From Bacillota bacterium (GTDB lineage Bacteria; Bacillota; Bacilli; Tumebacillales; Effusibacillaceae), in contig JAGVBM010000083.1 of assembly GCA_020059765.1 (NCBI GenBank), positions 1 to 13,132 on the forward strand: a DNA stretch of 13,132 nt, read 5' to 3'. The notes under the pieces are model-generated. The model worked only from the letters and a program-made list of their open reading frames with translations, ran no database searches and was not told where the DNA came from. Positions 6,998-12,812 of this stretch are shown here, piece after piece. The translations under genes and the position numbers were made by a program. Every line of letters begins with the position of its first letter. The first letter of the stretch is position 1.

Positions 6998-8050
6998 ATG
7001 TCGCTGATGAATATTGTTATGGCGTTGCTGGCCCTTTCGATCCTGATTTTTATTCACGAGTTGGGGCATTATTGGGCTGCCCGCGCAACAGGAGTCCGAG
7101 TCGAAGAATTTGCAATCGGATTTGGGCCTGCCATTGTGAAATATAAACGCAACGGAACTGCGTATCGTTTAAATTGGCTTCCCCTCGGCGGGTACGTCAA
7201 GATGTTGGGCGAAGACAATCCGGAAGCGGCGAATGCGCCGGACAATTTTAACAACCGGCCGTTAGCCGCCCGAATCTTGGTGATTGTGGCCGGCGTGATC
7301 ATGAACTTTATCGGTGCGATCCTTATTTTGACCCTGATGATTAACTTGTACGGGGCACCGACCAACAAAATCAAAGACATTTTTGTCGCGTCCGTGATTG
7401 CCGGTTCTCCTGCAGAATCTGCGGGGATGCAGGCCAACGACCGGCTGCTTGCCGTCAACGGAAAGAAAATTGAAACACCCGTCGATTTCACCGATGAGAT
7501 CAAAAAGAATGAAGGTCGCCCCGTTGCGGTGCAAGTTCTGCGGGATTCAAAAACCGTCGATCTGCAAGTAACTCCGGCACGTCAAGGGGACAACCCCCCG
7601 ACCATCGGGATTCATATCGACGGAACACAAGTGTTTGAACGGTATGGCGGATTCTTCGGGAATACAAAAGCCGCGATTCAGAAGACATGGCAATTGACTT
7701 ATATGACCGTTGACGGGTTTCGACAATTGGTTACCGGACATGTCCAAATGAAGGATCTCTCCGGACCGGTCGGGATCATTCAAATCACCGGCCAAGCGTC
7801 TGAGTCCGGCGTACCGCACTATCTGTTCATCATGGCGCTTTTATCCGTGAACTTAGCGGTTCTGAATCTTGTTCCGATCCCCGGTCTTGATGGCGGGCGC
7901 TTGGTATTCCTGATTCTGGAGGGTCTCCGTCGCGGCAAGCGGATTCCGTTGGAGAAAGAAGCATCGATCAATCTGATCGGGATCCTCTTTCTGCTTGGTC
8001 TGATGGTTGTTGTCACGTTCCAGGACGTGTTCAAACTGATCTCGCAATAA
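6998..8050 (+). CDS. rseP: RseP/RasP-family site-2 zinc metalloprotease
   Basis: A 350-residue polytopic membrane protease (peptidase family M50B) that cleaves anti-sigma factors or signal-peptide remnants within the membrane. The zinc motif HELGH is at 20-24 in the first membrane helix. A membrane segment at about 91-116 is followed by one PDZ domain (about 130-195, with AGSPAESAGMQANDRLLAVNG). The third zinc ligand, Asp298, is in NLVPIPGLDGGR, and a final helix spans about 326-345. The length is typical of single-PDZ Firmicute members. The ATG at 6998 follows AAGGAG; a second ATG three codons on is too far from it. In many Bacilli this gene sits with dxr, cdsA and proS; here it lies alone between the pcrB and pcrA loci, so it may be a second, dedicated copy. 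Confidence 0.95.
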   Translation: MSLMNIVMALLALSILIFIHELGHYWAARATGVRVEEFAIGFGPAIVKYKRNGTAYRLNWLPLGGYVKMLGEDNPEAANAPDNFNNRPLAARILVIVAGVIMNFIGAILILTLMINLYGAPTNKIKDIFVASVIAGSPAESAGMQANDRLLAVNGKKIETPVDFTDEIKKNEGRPVAVQVLRDSKTVDLQVTPARQGDNPPTIGIHIDGTQVFERYGGFFGNTKAAIQKTWQLTYMTVDGFRQLVTGHVQMKDLSGPVGIIQITGQASESGVPHYLFIMALLSVNLAVLNLVPIPGLDGGRLVFLILEGLRRGKRIPLEKEASINLIGILFLLGLMVVVTFQDVFKLISQ

Positions 8051-8108
8051 GGTTCACCCTCCAACGGGCAGGGATTCATTCACAGGCAGCCTTTCTCTGA
8101 CAGACAGG

Positions 8109-8122
8109 CAGTTGTGCAACTG
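8109..8122. repeat. Inverted repeat CAGTTG-TG-CAACTG
   Basis: A perfect 6+6 palindrome with a two-base centre, about 60 bases downstream of the rseP stop. No T-run follows, so it is unlikely to be a terminator. It borders and partly overlaps the 11-bp repeats described next. Confidence 0.5.
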
Positions 8123-8151
8123 TGTAACAAAGTTGTAACAATCGTTGACGA
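8113..8151 (+). promoter_or_regulatory. Four 11-bp-spaced direct repeats upstream of a promoter
   Basis: Hexamers TGTGCA (8113), GTAACA (8124), GTAACA (8135) and TGACGA (8146) are each separated by five bases, an 11-bp period. The middle two lie in identical TGTAACA heptamers. This is the layout of PhoP/PhoB-type (OmpR-family) response-regulator sites, and the last copy overlaps the -35 of the downstream promoter. The first and fourth copies are weak matches. Which regulator binds is unknown. Confidence 0.45.
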
Positions 8152-8173
8152 AACAGCCGCAAACTCGTATACT
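8145..8173 (+). promoter_or_regulatory. Sigma-A promoter in the rseP-pcrB gap, no gene downstream
   Basis: TTGACG (8145-8150), an exact 17-base spacer and TATACT (8168-8173) give five of six matches at both hexamers. It fires rightward, but the next gene in that direction (pcrB) is on the opposite strand, so the only products can be a short RNA or an antisense transcript. Confidence 0.7.
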
Positions 8174-8179
8174 GATCCC

Positions 8180-8350
8180 TATACGGAATTATCCCTTGCA
8201 TTAACGATCTATGACGAACACAAAATGTCGTTGTAGGTCGTTTTCGTTTCTATGACAAACCATAACAAAGCCATCCTTGCGTCGTTTGACCCGCGACCTA
8301 GCGGTCAAACAAATGAGCAAACGCATCAGGATGGCTTTTCGGTTTCTTTT
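8180..8350 (+). ncRNA. Candidate small RNA with nested hairpin
   Basis: Inferred transcript from the promoter at 8145-8173 to the hairpin at 8267-8338 and its T-rich tail. The length would be about 165-170 bases. No convincing protein is encoded: a 14-codon frame starts at 8210 but has no ribosome binding site. The 3' half folds strongly. It would overlap the last codons of pcrB in antisense. No known RNA family was recognised. The existence of the transcript is inference from promoter plus terminator. Confidence 0.35.
8267..8345. terminator. Nested hairpin between convergent rseP and pcrB
   Basis: Outer arms AAAGCCATCCT (8267-8277) and AGGATGGCTTT (8328-8338) pair perfectly. TGCGT (8278-8282) pairs with ACGCA (8321-8325) across a two-base bulge. 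Inside, GTTTGACC (8284-8291) pairs with GGTCAAAC (8303-8310), extended by GC/GC. On the plus strand it ends GGCTTTTCGG then TTTCTTTT; on the minus strand GGCTTTGTT. It can act as a shared terminator, better on the plus strand. The right arm includes the last three codons and stop of pcrB. Confidence 0.6.
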
Positions 8351-9048
8351 ACAGCCTTCACAGTCTCACGGACAATCTCAGTTCCTTGCTCGTACAGAGC
8401 GTTTCCGACGACAATCGTATCGACGATGGAGGCCATTTCCGCAGCACGTTCGGCCGTTGTAATCCCCCCGCCGTAAAACAGATGGGCTTGCCGGGTCACA
8501 TCCCGAATCGAATGAACCCATTCCGGATCCCCGTATTGTCCGCTATATTCGACATATAGAGTCTTCATACCAAAAATACGCTCTGCCGCCTCTGCGTAAG
8601 CCGCAGCTTCTTCCGGGCTTCGGGGTATCACCGCCTGGGTCCGTTTCGCGACATCCGCATCAGGATTCATGATAATATATCCTTCTATCAGGGTGCGCTC
8701 CCATGGTATCAACGGACCGTATTCACGGATGGCGGTCATATGACGGCCAATCAACCATTCCTTATTCCCCGCGTTCAGCACCACCGGAATTGCATACCCT
8801 GAAACCTCTGTAACAATCGCGTGCTGTTCCGAAATCTCTTGCCAAATCGGCAATCCGGGAGCCGCGGCACGCATCCGGTCGACCAATGCGCGAGTATTCT
8901 CCAAGGTAATGTCTTGTGTACCGCCTACGAATATGGCATCCGTCCCCGTATGCGGCAACTCTCGCAGCACCGAATCTTCGATGTTACGGTCCGGATCCAA
9001 TTTCACGACATGCCGCCACATTTTCCAAGGTTGCTGCCAAATGGTCAT
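8326..9048 (-). CDS. pcrB: Heptaprenylglyceryl phosphate synthase PcrB
   Basis: A 240-residue TIM-barrel prenyltransferase that joins heptaprenyl diphosphate to sn-glycerol-1-phosphate, giving an archaea-like ether lipid in Bacilli. Recognisable segments are HVVKLDPDR (Lys16, Asp18), GGTQDIT, the YVEYSGQYGDP loop that binds the glycerol phosphate, FYGGGI and DTIVVGNALYE. The length is slightly above the roughly 228 residues usual for Bacillus. The ATG at 9048 overlaps the yerC stop as ATGA and no good ribosome binding site precedes it, so it is probably translated by coupling to yerC. It converges on rseP. In Bacillus subtilis pcrB lies directly before pcrA; here rseP and the P-loop/HD gene lie between. 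Confidence 0.95.
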   Translation of the reverse strand: MTIWQQPWKMWRHVVKLDPDRNIEDSVLRELPHTGTDAIFVGGTQDITLENTRALVDRMRAAAPGLPIWQEISEQHAIVTEVSGYAIPVVLNAGNKEWLIGRHMTAIREYGPLIPWERTLIEGYIIMNPDADVAKRTQAVIPRSPEEAAAYAEAAERIFGMKTLYVEYSGQYGDPEWVHSIRDVTRQAHLFYGGGITTAERAAEMASIVDTIVVGNALYEQGTEIVRETVKAVKETEKPS

Positions 9049-9338
9049 TTATTCAATCGATCCAAAACGAGATTGTATCCGTCTGTTCCATAATTCAAAC
9101 AACGCTTGACACGGCTGATTGTTGCCGTGCTGGCTCCTGTGTCTGCCTCAATCTGACTGTACGTATGCTTCTTCCGCAACATGCGAGCGACTTCCAAGCG
9201 TTGGGCAAGGGATTGAAGTTCATTGACTGTAGCGAGATCGTCGAAGAACTGATAGCACTCTTCGATTGTTTGTAATTGTAAAATCGCTTCAAATAGCTGA
9301 TTTAACGTTCGGTCGCCCCGAAGCTTATCCAGTTGCAT
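9045..9338 (-). CDS. yerC: YerC/TrpR-superfamily DNA-binding protein
   Basis: A 97-residue member of the TrpR-related YerC/YecD family, a small all-helical DNA-binding protein. Diagnostic segments are EECYQFFDDLATVNELQSLAQRLEVARML and a helix-turn-helix TYSQIEADTGASTATISRVK (about residues 59-78). I chose ATG at 9338 (MQLDKLRG), preceded by AGGGGGAAG, because this N-terminus and length match the family; the longer open frame to 9434 would run through the promoter. The stop overlaps the pcrB start by four bases, which makes a two-gene operon. The regulated targets cannot be told from the sequence. Confidence 0.92.
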   Translation of the reverse strand: MQLDKLRGDRTLNQLFEAILQLQTIEECYQFFDDLATVNELQSLAQRLEVARMLRKKHTYSQIEADTGASTATISRVKRCLNYGTDGYNLVLDRLNK

Positions 9339-9383
9339 CCCGCTTCCCCCTATTTTCTTTCTTCCTGTCCTAAATACGTTACC

Positions 9384-9392
9384 ATTGTACCA
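9384..9392 (-). promoter_or_regulatory. Extended -10 promoter for yerC-pcrB
   Basis: The minus strand reads TGGTACAAT (TGn plus TACAAT). No clear -35 is visible. The expected start is near 9377, about 40 bases before the yerC ATG. Confidence 0.6.
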
Positions 9393-9446
9393 CGTGAAAG
9401 AATACAAGATAAAGCTCAAACGCCCGGAAGTCAACCGCCAAAAGGA

Positions 9447-9475
9447 TTAATATTCCCAAATAATTCCCATACTAT
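9447..9475 (+). promoter_or_regulatory. Possible promoter of the small membrane protein gene, with ATTCCCA repeats
   Basis: TTAATA (9447-9452), 17 bases and TACTAT (9470-9475) each match consensus at four of six positions. The spacer holds two ATTCCCA copies, starting at 9452 and 9463 (11-bp period). A ribosome binding site, GGGGAGGG, follows at 9491-9498. Confidence 0.4.
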
Positions 9476-9507
9476 GTAGAGGATGCATCTGGGGAGGGTA
9501 ATCATGG

Positions 9508-9954
9508 ATGAAGAGCAAAGCAAAAACCTATCTGTTTGACACAGGCAAAGTGTTCTTAATCACATTGCTTGTCATTTTGCTGAATGTTAATTTCGGATGG
9601 GTGTTGATCAACAAGTGGTTTTCTTTTTATTTGGCCGTCTTTTTCTTTTTGTTTATCCCGTTTTGGCTGATCGCGTTCGGAATCGTGTTCCAGCGCAAAT
9701 GGACCTGGTATGCCATGATGACAGGCAGTTTTTTTGCCGTATTTCTGTTGAGTGTTCTCTTTTTTGCATCTAGCGAAGACCTGAATTTCCGACTCGGAAA
9801 TTCCCTGCTGTTCGCCGCAGTCGGCGGATTATTGACCGTCTGGGGCTGGCTGATTCGGCATTCGTCGCAAATTGTTTGGCAACAAATAACAAAATCGCAA
9901 CAAACGAAGAAAGAGCGGGACTCACAGAATCGCCCCACTCCTTTTGACATGTAA
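9508..9954 (+). CDS. Small polytopic membrane protein of unknown function
   Basis: A 148-residue protein that I do not recognise. Four hydrophobic helices are visible (about 13-30, 37-60, 66-86 and 98-115). A positively charged N-terminus (KSKAK) precedes the first, and the protein ends in a polar tail rich in Gln, Lys and Arg, which suggests both ends are cytoplasmic. No catalytic motif is seen. The ATG at 9508 follows GGGGAGGG by nine bases. An overlapping ATG at 9504 would give only an 11-residue peptide. It stands alone on the plus strand and ends 13 bases before the convergent HTH-TPR gene, so the two 3' ends almost touch. Function unassigned. Confidence 0.82.
   Translation: MKSKAKTYLFDTGKVFLITLLVILLNVNFGWVLINKWFSFYLAVFFFLFIPFWLIAFGIVFQRKWTWYAMMTGSFFAVFLLSVLFFASSEDLNFRLGNSLLFAAVGGLLTVWGWLIRHSSQIVWQQITKSQQTKKERDSQNRPTPFDM
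9914..9939. terminator. Weak hairpin at the convergent gene ends
   Basis: On the minus strand AGTGGG and CCCGCT can pair (one G-U) across a 14-base loop, followed by CTTTCTT. It lies inside the 3' end of the membrane-protein gene and would serve the HTH-TPR gene. The plus-strand version has one mismatch followed by CCTTTTG. No better terminator is seen between the two genes. Confidence 0.28.
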
Positions 9955-9967
9955 CGCTGCCGTCAGG

Positions 9968-11260
9968 TTATAGAATTACTTTTTGATCGCGTAAATTTTC
10001 CAGCATGGCGTTATTCATTTTTTCGAGACATTCCATCGCTTCACGATACATTCCTTGTTTTTTGTAGATGTCGCCGTAAACCGAATAGACTTTGACCTGG
10101 TCAGCGGCAGATCCAGTTTTTTCGGCGATCGAAGCCGCTTTTTCGATCCATTCCAGAGCCGAATCGTATTTTTCCTTCTGCAGGTCAATCGTCGCCAGAA
10201 TTCGATAAATCGTAGCTTTTTCCGAATCGTCACCGGTGTTGGAATTTAAGGCTTCTTCGCAATGAACGGTCGCTTTTTCATACTCGCCGGCCTGAAACAG
10301 TGCGCGGGCCAATGCGGAATGCACGTATCCGGCACGATCCGGGAAGCCCGTATTTTCATAAAGCACCATGCAGGTTTCCAATTTTTCAATACCCTCAAGC
10401 GCAGAACCGGTTTCACCCAAAACGACTCCGTAATGGGCATCCGAATCGATGACTGTGCGAAGGGATTGCAGACCTTGGTAAAGCGCGGACGCAGATTGGG
10501 AGTAATTCATCGCACGTTCAAAGTCACCGATGTTTCGGTAGGTTTTTGCCAATTCCACGTAAACATCTGCAATCTGGCTAATATTATGACTTCCCTTGAA
10601 CAGTCGGACCGCTTCAGCAAAATATTCCTTCGCCTGTTCCCATTCACCAAACTGGCTATGCACGATCCCGATTCCGTTAGCAATTTCGCCAACCAGATAC
10701 GGATCCACGTCTGCTGCCTTGCTCGCCAGATCGTATGCCTTTTTCCAGTAATGGATTGCAATCGGATAGTTCTTTTGCTTAAAGGTGACGGTACCCAATT
10801 GATTCATAATGGTAATCATCCGGATACTGTCTTTGCCGGTGATCGCAATTTCAAGGCATTCGTCAAACAAGTCGTTGGCCTTGTCCAGTTCATTCAAATG
10901 CAAATAACAATAGGCAAGGTCATATTTGATGTCCGCCATCGAAATTTGTGTGGAAGGAGCTTCCTTAATTCGGCTCAGCAGCTCAATCGCTTGCTGATAT
11001 TCGCCTTTCAACATTACCGCATGGGCAACATAATAAGCGCTTACTTTATCCAATTGGGATTCGACATCTGTTAGAAAATATTCAATTGGAGTTTCCAATT
11101 TCTCCGCAATGGAACTCAACAGTTGATGAGACGGATTGGCTTTGTCTGATTCAATTTGGCTTATCATGCTTGGAGTGACGAGACCCTCGCTGAGCTCACT
11201 CTGGGTTAGGCCCTTACGGATGCGAAGCTCGCGGATTTTTTGCCCCAAGGTTAATTTCAT
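9968..11260 (-). CDS. HTH-TPR transcriptional regulator (Xre N-terminus, RRNPP-like architecture)
   Basis: A 430-residue regulator. Residues 1-65 form an Xre/Cro-type helix-turn-helix (LGQKIRELRIRKGLTQSELS then TPSMISQIESDKANPS). The rest, from about 75 to the end, is a series of tetratricopeptide repeats recognisable from patterns such as ANGIGIVHSQFGEWEQAKEY, ALARALFQAGEYEKATVHCE and VYGDIYKKQGMYREAMECLE. This is the plan of the RRNPP quorum-sensing regulators, where TPRs bind a short peptide, but many Firmicute HTH-TPR proteins have no known peptide and no adjacent candidate peptide gene is seen. The ATG at 11260 follows GGGGG. Transcription starts from a consensus promoter. The gene ends facing the small membrane protein gene. 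Confidence 0.88.
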   Translation of the reverse strand: MKLTLGQKIRELRIRKGLTQSELSEGLVTPSMISQIESDKANPSHQLLSSIAEKLETPIEYFLTDVESQLDKVSAYYVAHAVMLKGEYQQAIELLSRIKEAPSTQISMADIKYDLAYCYLHLNELDKANDLFDECLEIAITGKDSIRMITIMNQLGTVTFKQKNYPIAIHYWKKAYDLASKAADVDPYLVGEIANGIGIVHSQFGEWEQAKEYFAEAVRLFKGSHNISQIADVYVELAKTYRNIGDFERAMNYSQSASALYQGLQSLRTVIDSDAHYGVVLGETGSALEGIEKLETCMVLYENTGFPDRAGYVHSALARALFQAGEYEKATVHCEEALNSNTGDDSEKATIYRILATIDLQKEKYDSALEWIEKAASIAEKTGSAADQVKVYSVYGDIYKKQGMYREAMECLEKMNNAMLENLRDQKVIL

Positions 11261-11293
11261 GGCAAGTACCCCCGTTTTTTTGACTACATTTTC

Positions 11294-11321
11294 ATTATAG
11301 AACTCTTTTTTACTATGTCAA
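11294..11321 (-). promoter_or_regulatory. Perfect sigma-A promoter of the HTH-TPR regulator
   Basis: The minus strand has TTGACA, 16 bases, then TATAAT: both hexamers are exact consensus, and the upstream side is A/T-rich. This should be very active unless repressed, which is notable for a regulator gene. The -10 lies about 33 bases from the start codon. Confidence 0.88.
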
Positions 11322-11365
11322 ACCAAAATTCAAATACTACTAATTTCCCCAGGCTTTCCTCCAAG

Positions 11366-11394
11366 ATTCGACATGAGGTCAATTTAATTCGACA
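11366..11394. repeat. Direct repeat ATTCGACA, 21-bp period
   Basis: Two exact copies of ATTCGACA begin at 11366 and 11387, two helical turns apart. They lie about 45-75 bases upstream of the -35 of the HTH-TPR promoter. This is a candidate binding site, possibly autoregulatory. Nothing else is recognisable between the promoter and the prsA terminator. Confidence 0.4.
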
Positions 11395-11412
11395 AGCAGA
11401 TCATGATAATAT

Positions 11413-11437
11413 AAAAACGCTCTGATCAGAGCGTTTT
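11413..11437 (-). terminator. Intrinsic terminator of the parvulin foldase gene
   Basis: A 24-base perfect palindrome (AAAACGCTCTGA and its complement, centre 11425/11426) ends on the minus strand in TTTTT, 34 bases after the prsA stop. On the plus strand it ends TTTTAATT and could work in both directions. Confidence 0.88.
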
Positions 11438-11471
11438 AATTCGTCATTTTCTTCCATCCTCACACATCTGT

Positions 11472-12386
11472 CTACTGAGCCGGAACCACAGGCTGGTTTA
11501 AGATGTCCTTATATTTGTCGGACAGAATCTTCACGTCTGCCTGTTTCCGCAAATCGGGAAGCAATAGCTCGACGGGAATCGCTTTTTCCTTCTTCAATTG
11601 TTTCTCAATCTTCGAACTTACTTCCTCCAAGGTCGGCTGCTTTGCCTCTTTCTTTTCCAGGAGTTGAATGATGTGGTATCCGAACTGGGTTTTAACCGGC
11701 TCCGACAGGTCATTGACCTTCATTGAAAATACGGTTTTGTCAAATTCGGGAACCATGGCGCCTCGTTCAAAAAATCCCAAGTCGCCTCCCTTGATGGCCG
11801 ATGTGGTGTCTTTTGATTTCTCTTGGGCGACTTTTGCAAAATCCTCGCCCTTTTTCAAACGATCCAAGACCGCCTTAGCTTCTTCTTCCGTATCCACCAG
11901 AATATGGCGGGCCCGAACTTGTTCGGGTTCCGCAAATTCCTTTCCGTGCTCTTCATAATATTTTTTGATGTCCTCTTGCGACACTTGAACGTCCTTAGTT
12001 GCCAATTTATCCAGTAACAGCCGGTCTTTCACCTGGCTCTTGAACTCTTCCATGGTCATTCCTTCGTTGGCAAGCGCTTGGTTAAACGCATCTTCTGACG
12101 GAAACTGTTGTTTGAAGTTGTTCAGTTCCTCCTGCACGTCCTGATCCGATACTGTCAGATTTTGCTTCTTGGCCGCTTGCCGGATGACCTCCTGATCAAT
12201 CATGCGACCGAGCACGCTTTTCCCGCCCACTTTTTCAAGTTCGGAGCGAAGTTGGGTCGAAGTAATGGTTTCCGAACCTATTTTCGCCAGCGTCGAATTA
12301 ACCGACATATACCACGTCGCACCTACAATAGCTGCACCGGCCGCGATTCCGCCTATCACCAATAAAATCTTTTGTTTGATCAACAA
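11472..12386 (-). CDS. PrsA/YacD-type peptidylprolyl isomerase, membrane-anchored parvulin foldase
   Basis: A 304-residue extracytoplasmic foldase that assists folding of exported proteins. A short basic start (LIKQK) is followed by one hydrophobic segment (about 7-26). Then come a SurA/PrsA-like N-terminal chaperone region with LGRMIDQEVIRQAAKK and a parvulin domain (about 158-247) with RARHILV, GGDLGFFERGAMVPEF and FGYHIIQL. A Lys-rich C-terminal helix follows. There is no cysteine after the hydrophobic segment, so unlike classical PrsA it is not a lipoprotein; it is probably held by an uncleaved signal anchor. I chose TTG at 12386, six bases after AAGGAG; the in-frame TTG at 12410 lies upstream of that site. 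It has its own promoter and terminator, downstream of the tRNA cluster. Confidence 0.9.
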   Translation of the reverse strand: MLIKQKILLVIGGIAAGAAIVGATWYMSVNSTLAKIGSETITSTQLRSELEKVGGKSVLGRMIDQEVIRQAAKKQNLTVSDQDVQEELNNFKQQFPSEDAFNQALANEGMTMEEFKSQVKDRLLLDKLATKDVQVSQEDIKKYYEEHGKEFAEPEQVRARHILVDTEEEAKAVLDRLKKGEDFAKVAQEKSKDTTSAIKGGDLGFFERGAMVPEFDKTVFSMKVNDLSEPVKTQFGYHIIQLLEKKEAKQPTLEEVSSKIEKQLKKEKAIPVELLLPDLRKQADVKILSDKYKDILNQPVVPAQ

Positions 12387-12448
12387 TCGTCTCTCCTTTA
12401 TAAGAATCAATATTTCTCCGTCATGGCACTGTCTTTGATATCCTGTCC

Positions 12449-12457
12449 ATTATACCA
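12449..12457 (-). promoter_or_regulatory. Extended -10 promoter of the parvulin foldase gene
   Basis: The minus strand reads TGGTATAAT, a TGn element with a consensus -10. No good -35 is seen at the right distance. It implies a leader of roughly 55 bases. Confidence 0.65.
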
Positions 12458-12495
12458 TAACAACTTGCAAACCCCGCTTGCTGTTTTTTGAACAG

Positions 12496-12538
12496 AAAAA
12501 TTAAATCCGAGTCGAAACTTGCGTTTCAACTCGGATTT
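12496..12538 (-). terminator. Terminator of the tRNA cluster
   Basis: AAATCCGAGT (12503-12512) pairs with ACTCGGATTT (12529-12538), with an inner GAAAC/GTTTC stem and a four-base loop. On the minus strand the stem ends ATTTAATTTTT. It sits just after the last tRNA (Gly). Confidence 0.88.
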
Positions 12539-12543
12539 CGGTG

Positions 12544-12617
12544 TGGAGCGGGCGATGGGAATCGAACCCACGCGACCAGCTTGGAAGGCTGGAGTTCTAC
12601 CATTGAACTACGCCCGC
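12544..12617 (-). tRNA. tRNA-Gly (anticodon TCC)
   Basis: A complete cloverleaf with acceptor GCGGGCG/CGCCCGC, anticodon loop CTTCCAA (anticodon TCC at 36-34 of the loop order), T-loop TTCGATT, discriminator T and an encoded CCA. It is 71 bases plus CCA. It is the last tRNA of the cluster in transcription order, followed directly by the terminator. Confidence 0.97.
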
Positions 12618-12626
12618 AGGAATTTA

Positions 12627-12703
12627 TGGTCGGAGCAGAGGGATTTGAACCCCCGACCTCTTGGTCCCAAGCCAAGCGCGCTACCAAACTGCGCTATGCT
12701 CCG
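12627..12703 (-). tRNA. tRNA-Pro (anticodon TGG)
   Basis: Acceptor CGGAGCA/TGCTCCG, anticodon arm CTTGG-CTTGGGA-CCAAG with anticodon TGG, T-loop TTCAAAT, discriminator A and encoded CCA. The C1-G72 pair is as expected for bacterial tRNA-Pro. Nine bases separate it from tRNA-Gly. Confidence 0.97.
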
Positions 12704-12728
12704 TAAGGCTGTTTTGGTGCGTTAACTT

Positions 12729-12805
12729 TGGTGGGCCCACCAGGACTCGAACCTGGGACCAACCGGTTATGAGCCGGTCGCTCTAACCAACTGAGCTATA
12801 GGCCC
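12729..12805 (-). tRNA. tRNA with CAT anticodon, elongator-type; probably tRNA-Ile2
   Basis: Acceptor GGGCCTA/TGGGCCC, anticodon arm ACCGG-CTCATAA-CCGGT, T-loop TTCGAGT and encoded CCA. The G1-C72 pair and the non-GGG/CCC anticodon stem exclude initiator tRNA. The C4-G69 and C5-G68 pairs are determinants used by TilS lysidine synthetase on tRNA-Ile2, and elongator tRNA-Met in E. coli lacks them. I therefore favour Ile2 (reads AUA after lysidine modification). Met remains possible. Confidence 0.88.
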
Positions 12806-12812
12806 AGAAAAA

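Noticed and set aside
8210..8254. A 14-codon frame (MTNTKCRCRSFSFL) inside the candidate small RNA
   Set aside because: No ribosome binding site precedes it, and its length is within chance expectation.
8252..8476. A 74-codon plus-strand frame starting in the rseP-pcrB gap
   Set aside because: Most of it is antisense to pcrB, it crosses the large hairpin and no ribosome binding site is present.
9339..9434. N-terminal extension of YerC to 9434
   Set aside because: It would translate through the promoter, and the family begins at MQLDKLRG (ATG 9338), which has its own ribosome binding site.
12488..12725. Open frames across the tRNA-Gly and tRNA-Pro genes giving peptides such as GAEGFEPPTSWSQAK
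   Set aside because: These are the well-known false proteins produced by translating the antisense of tRNA genes.
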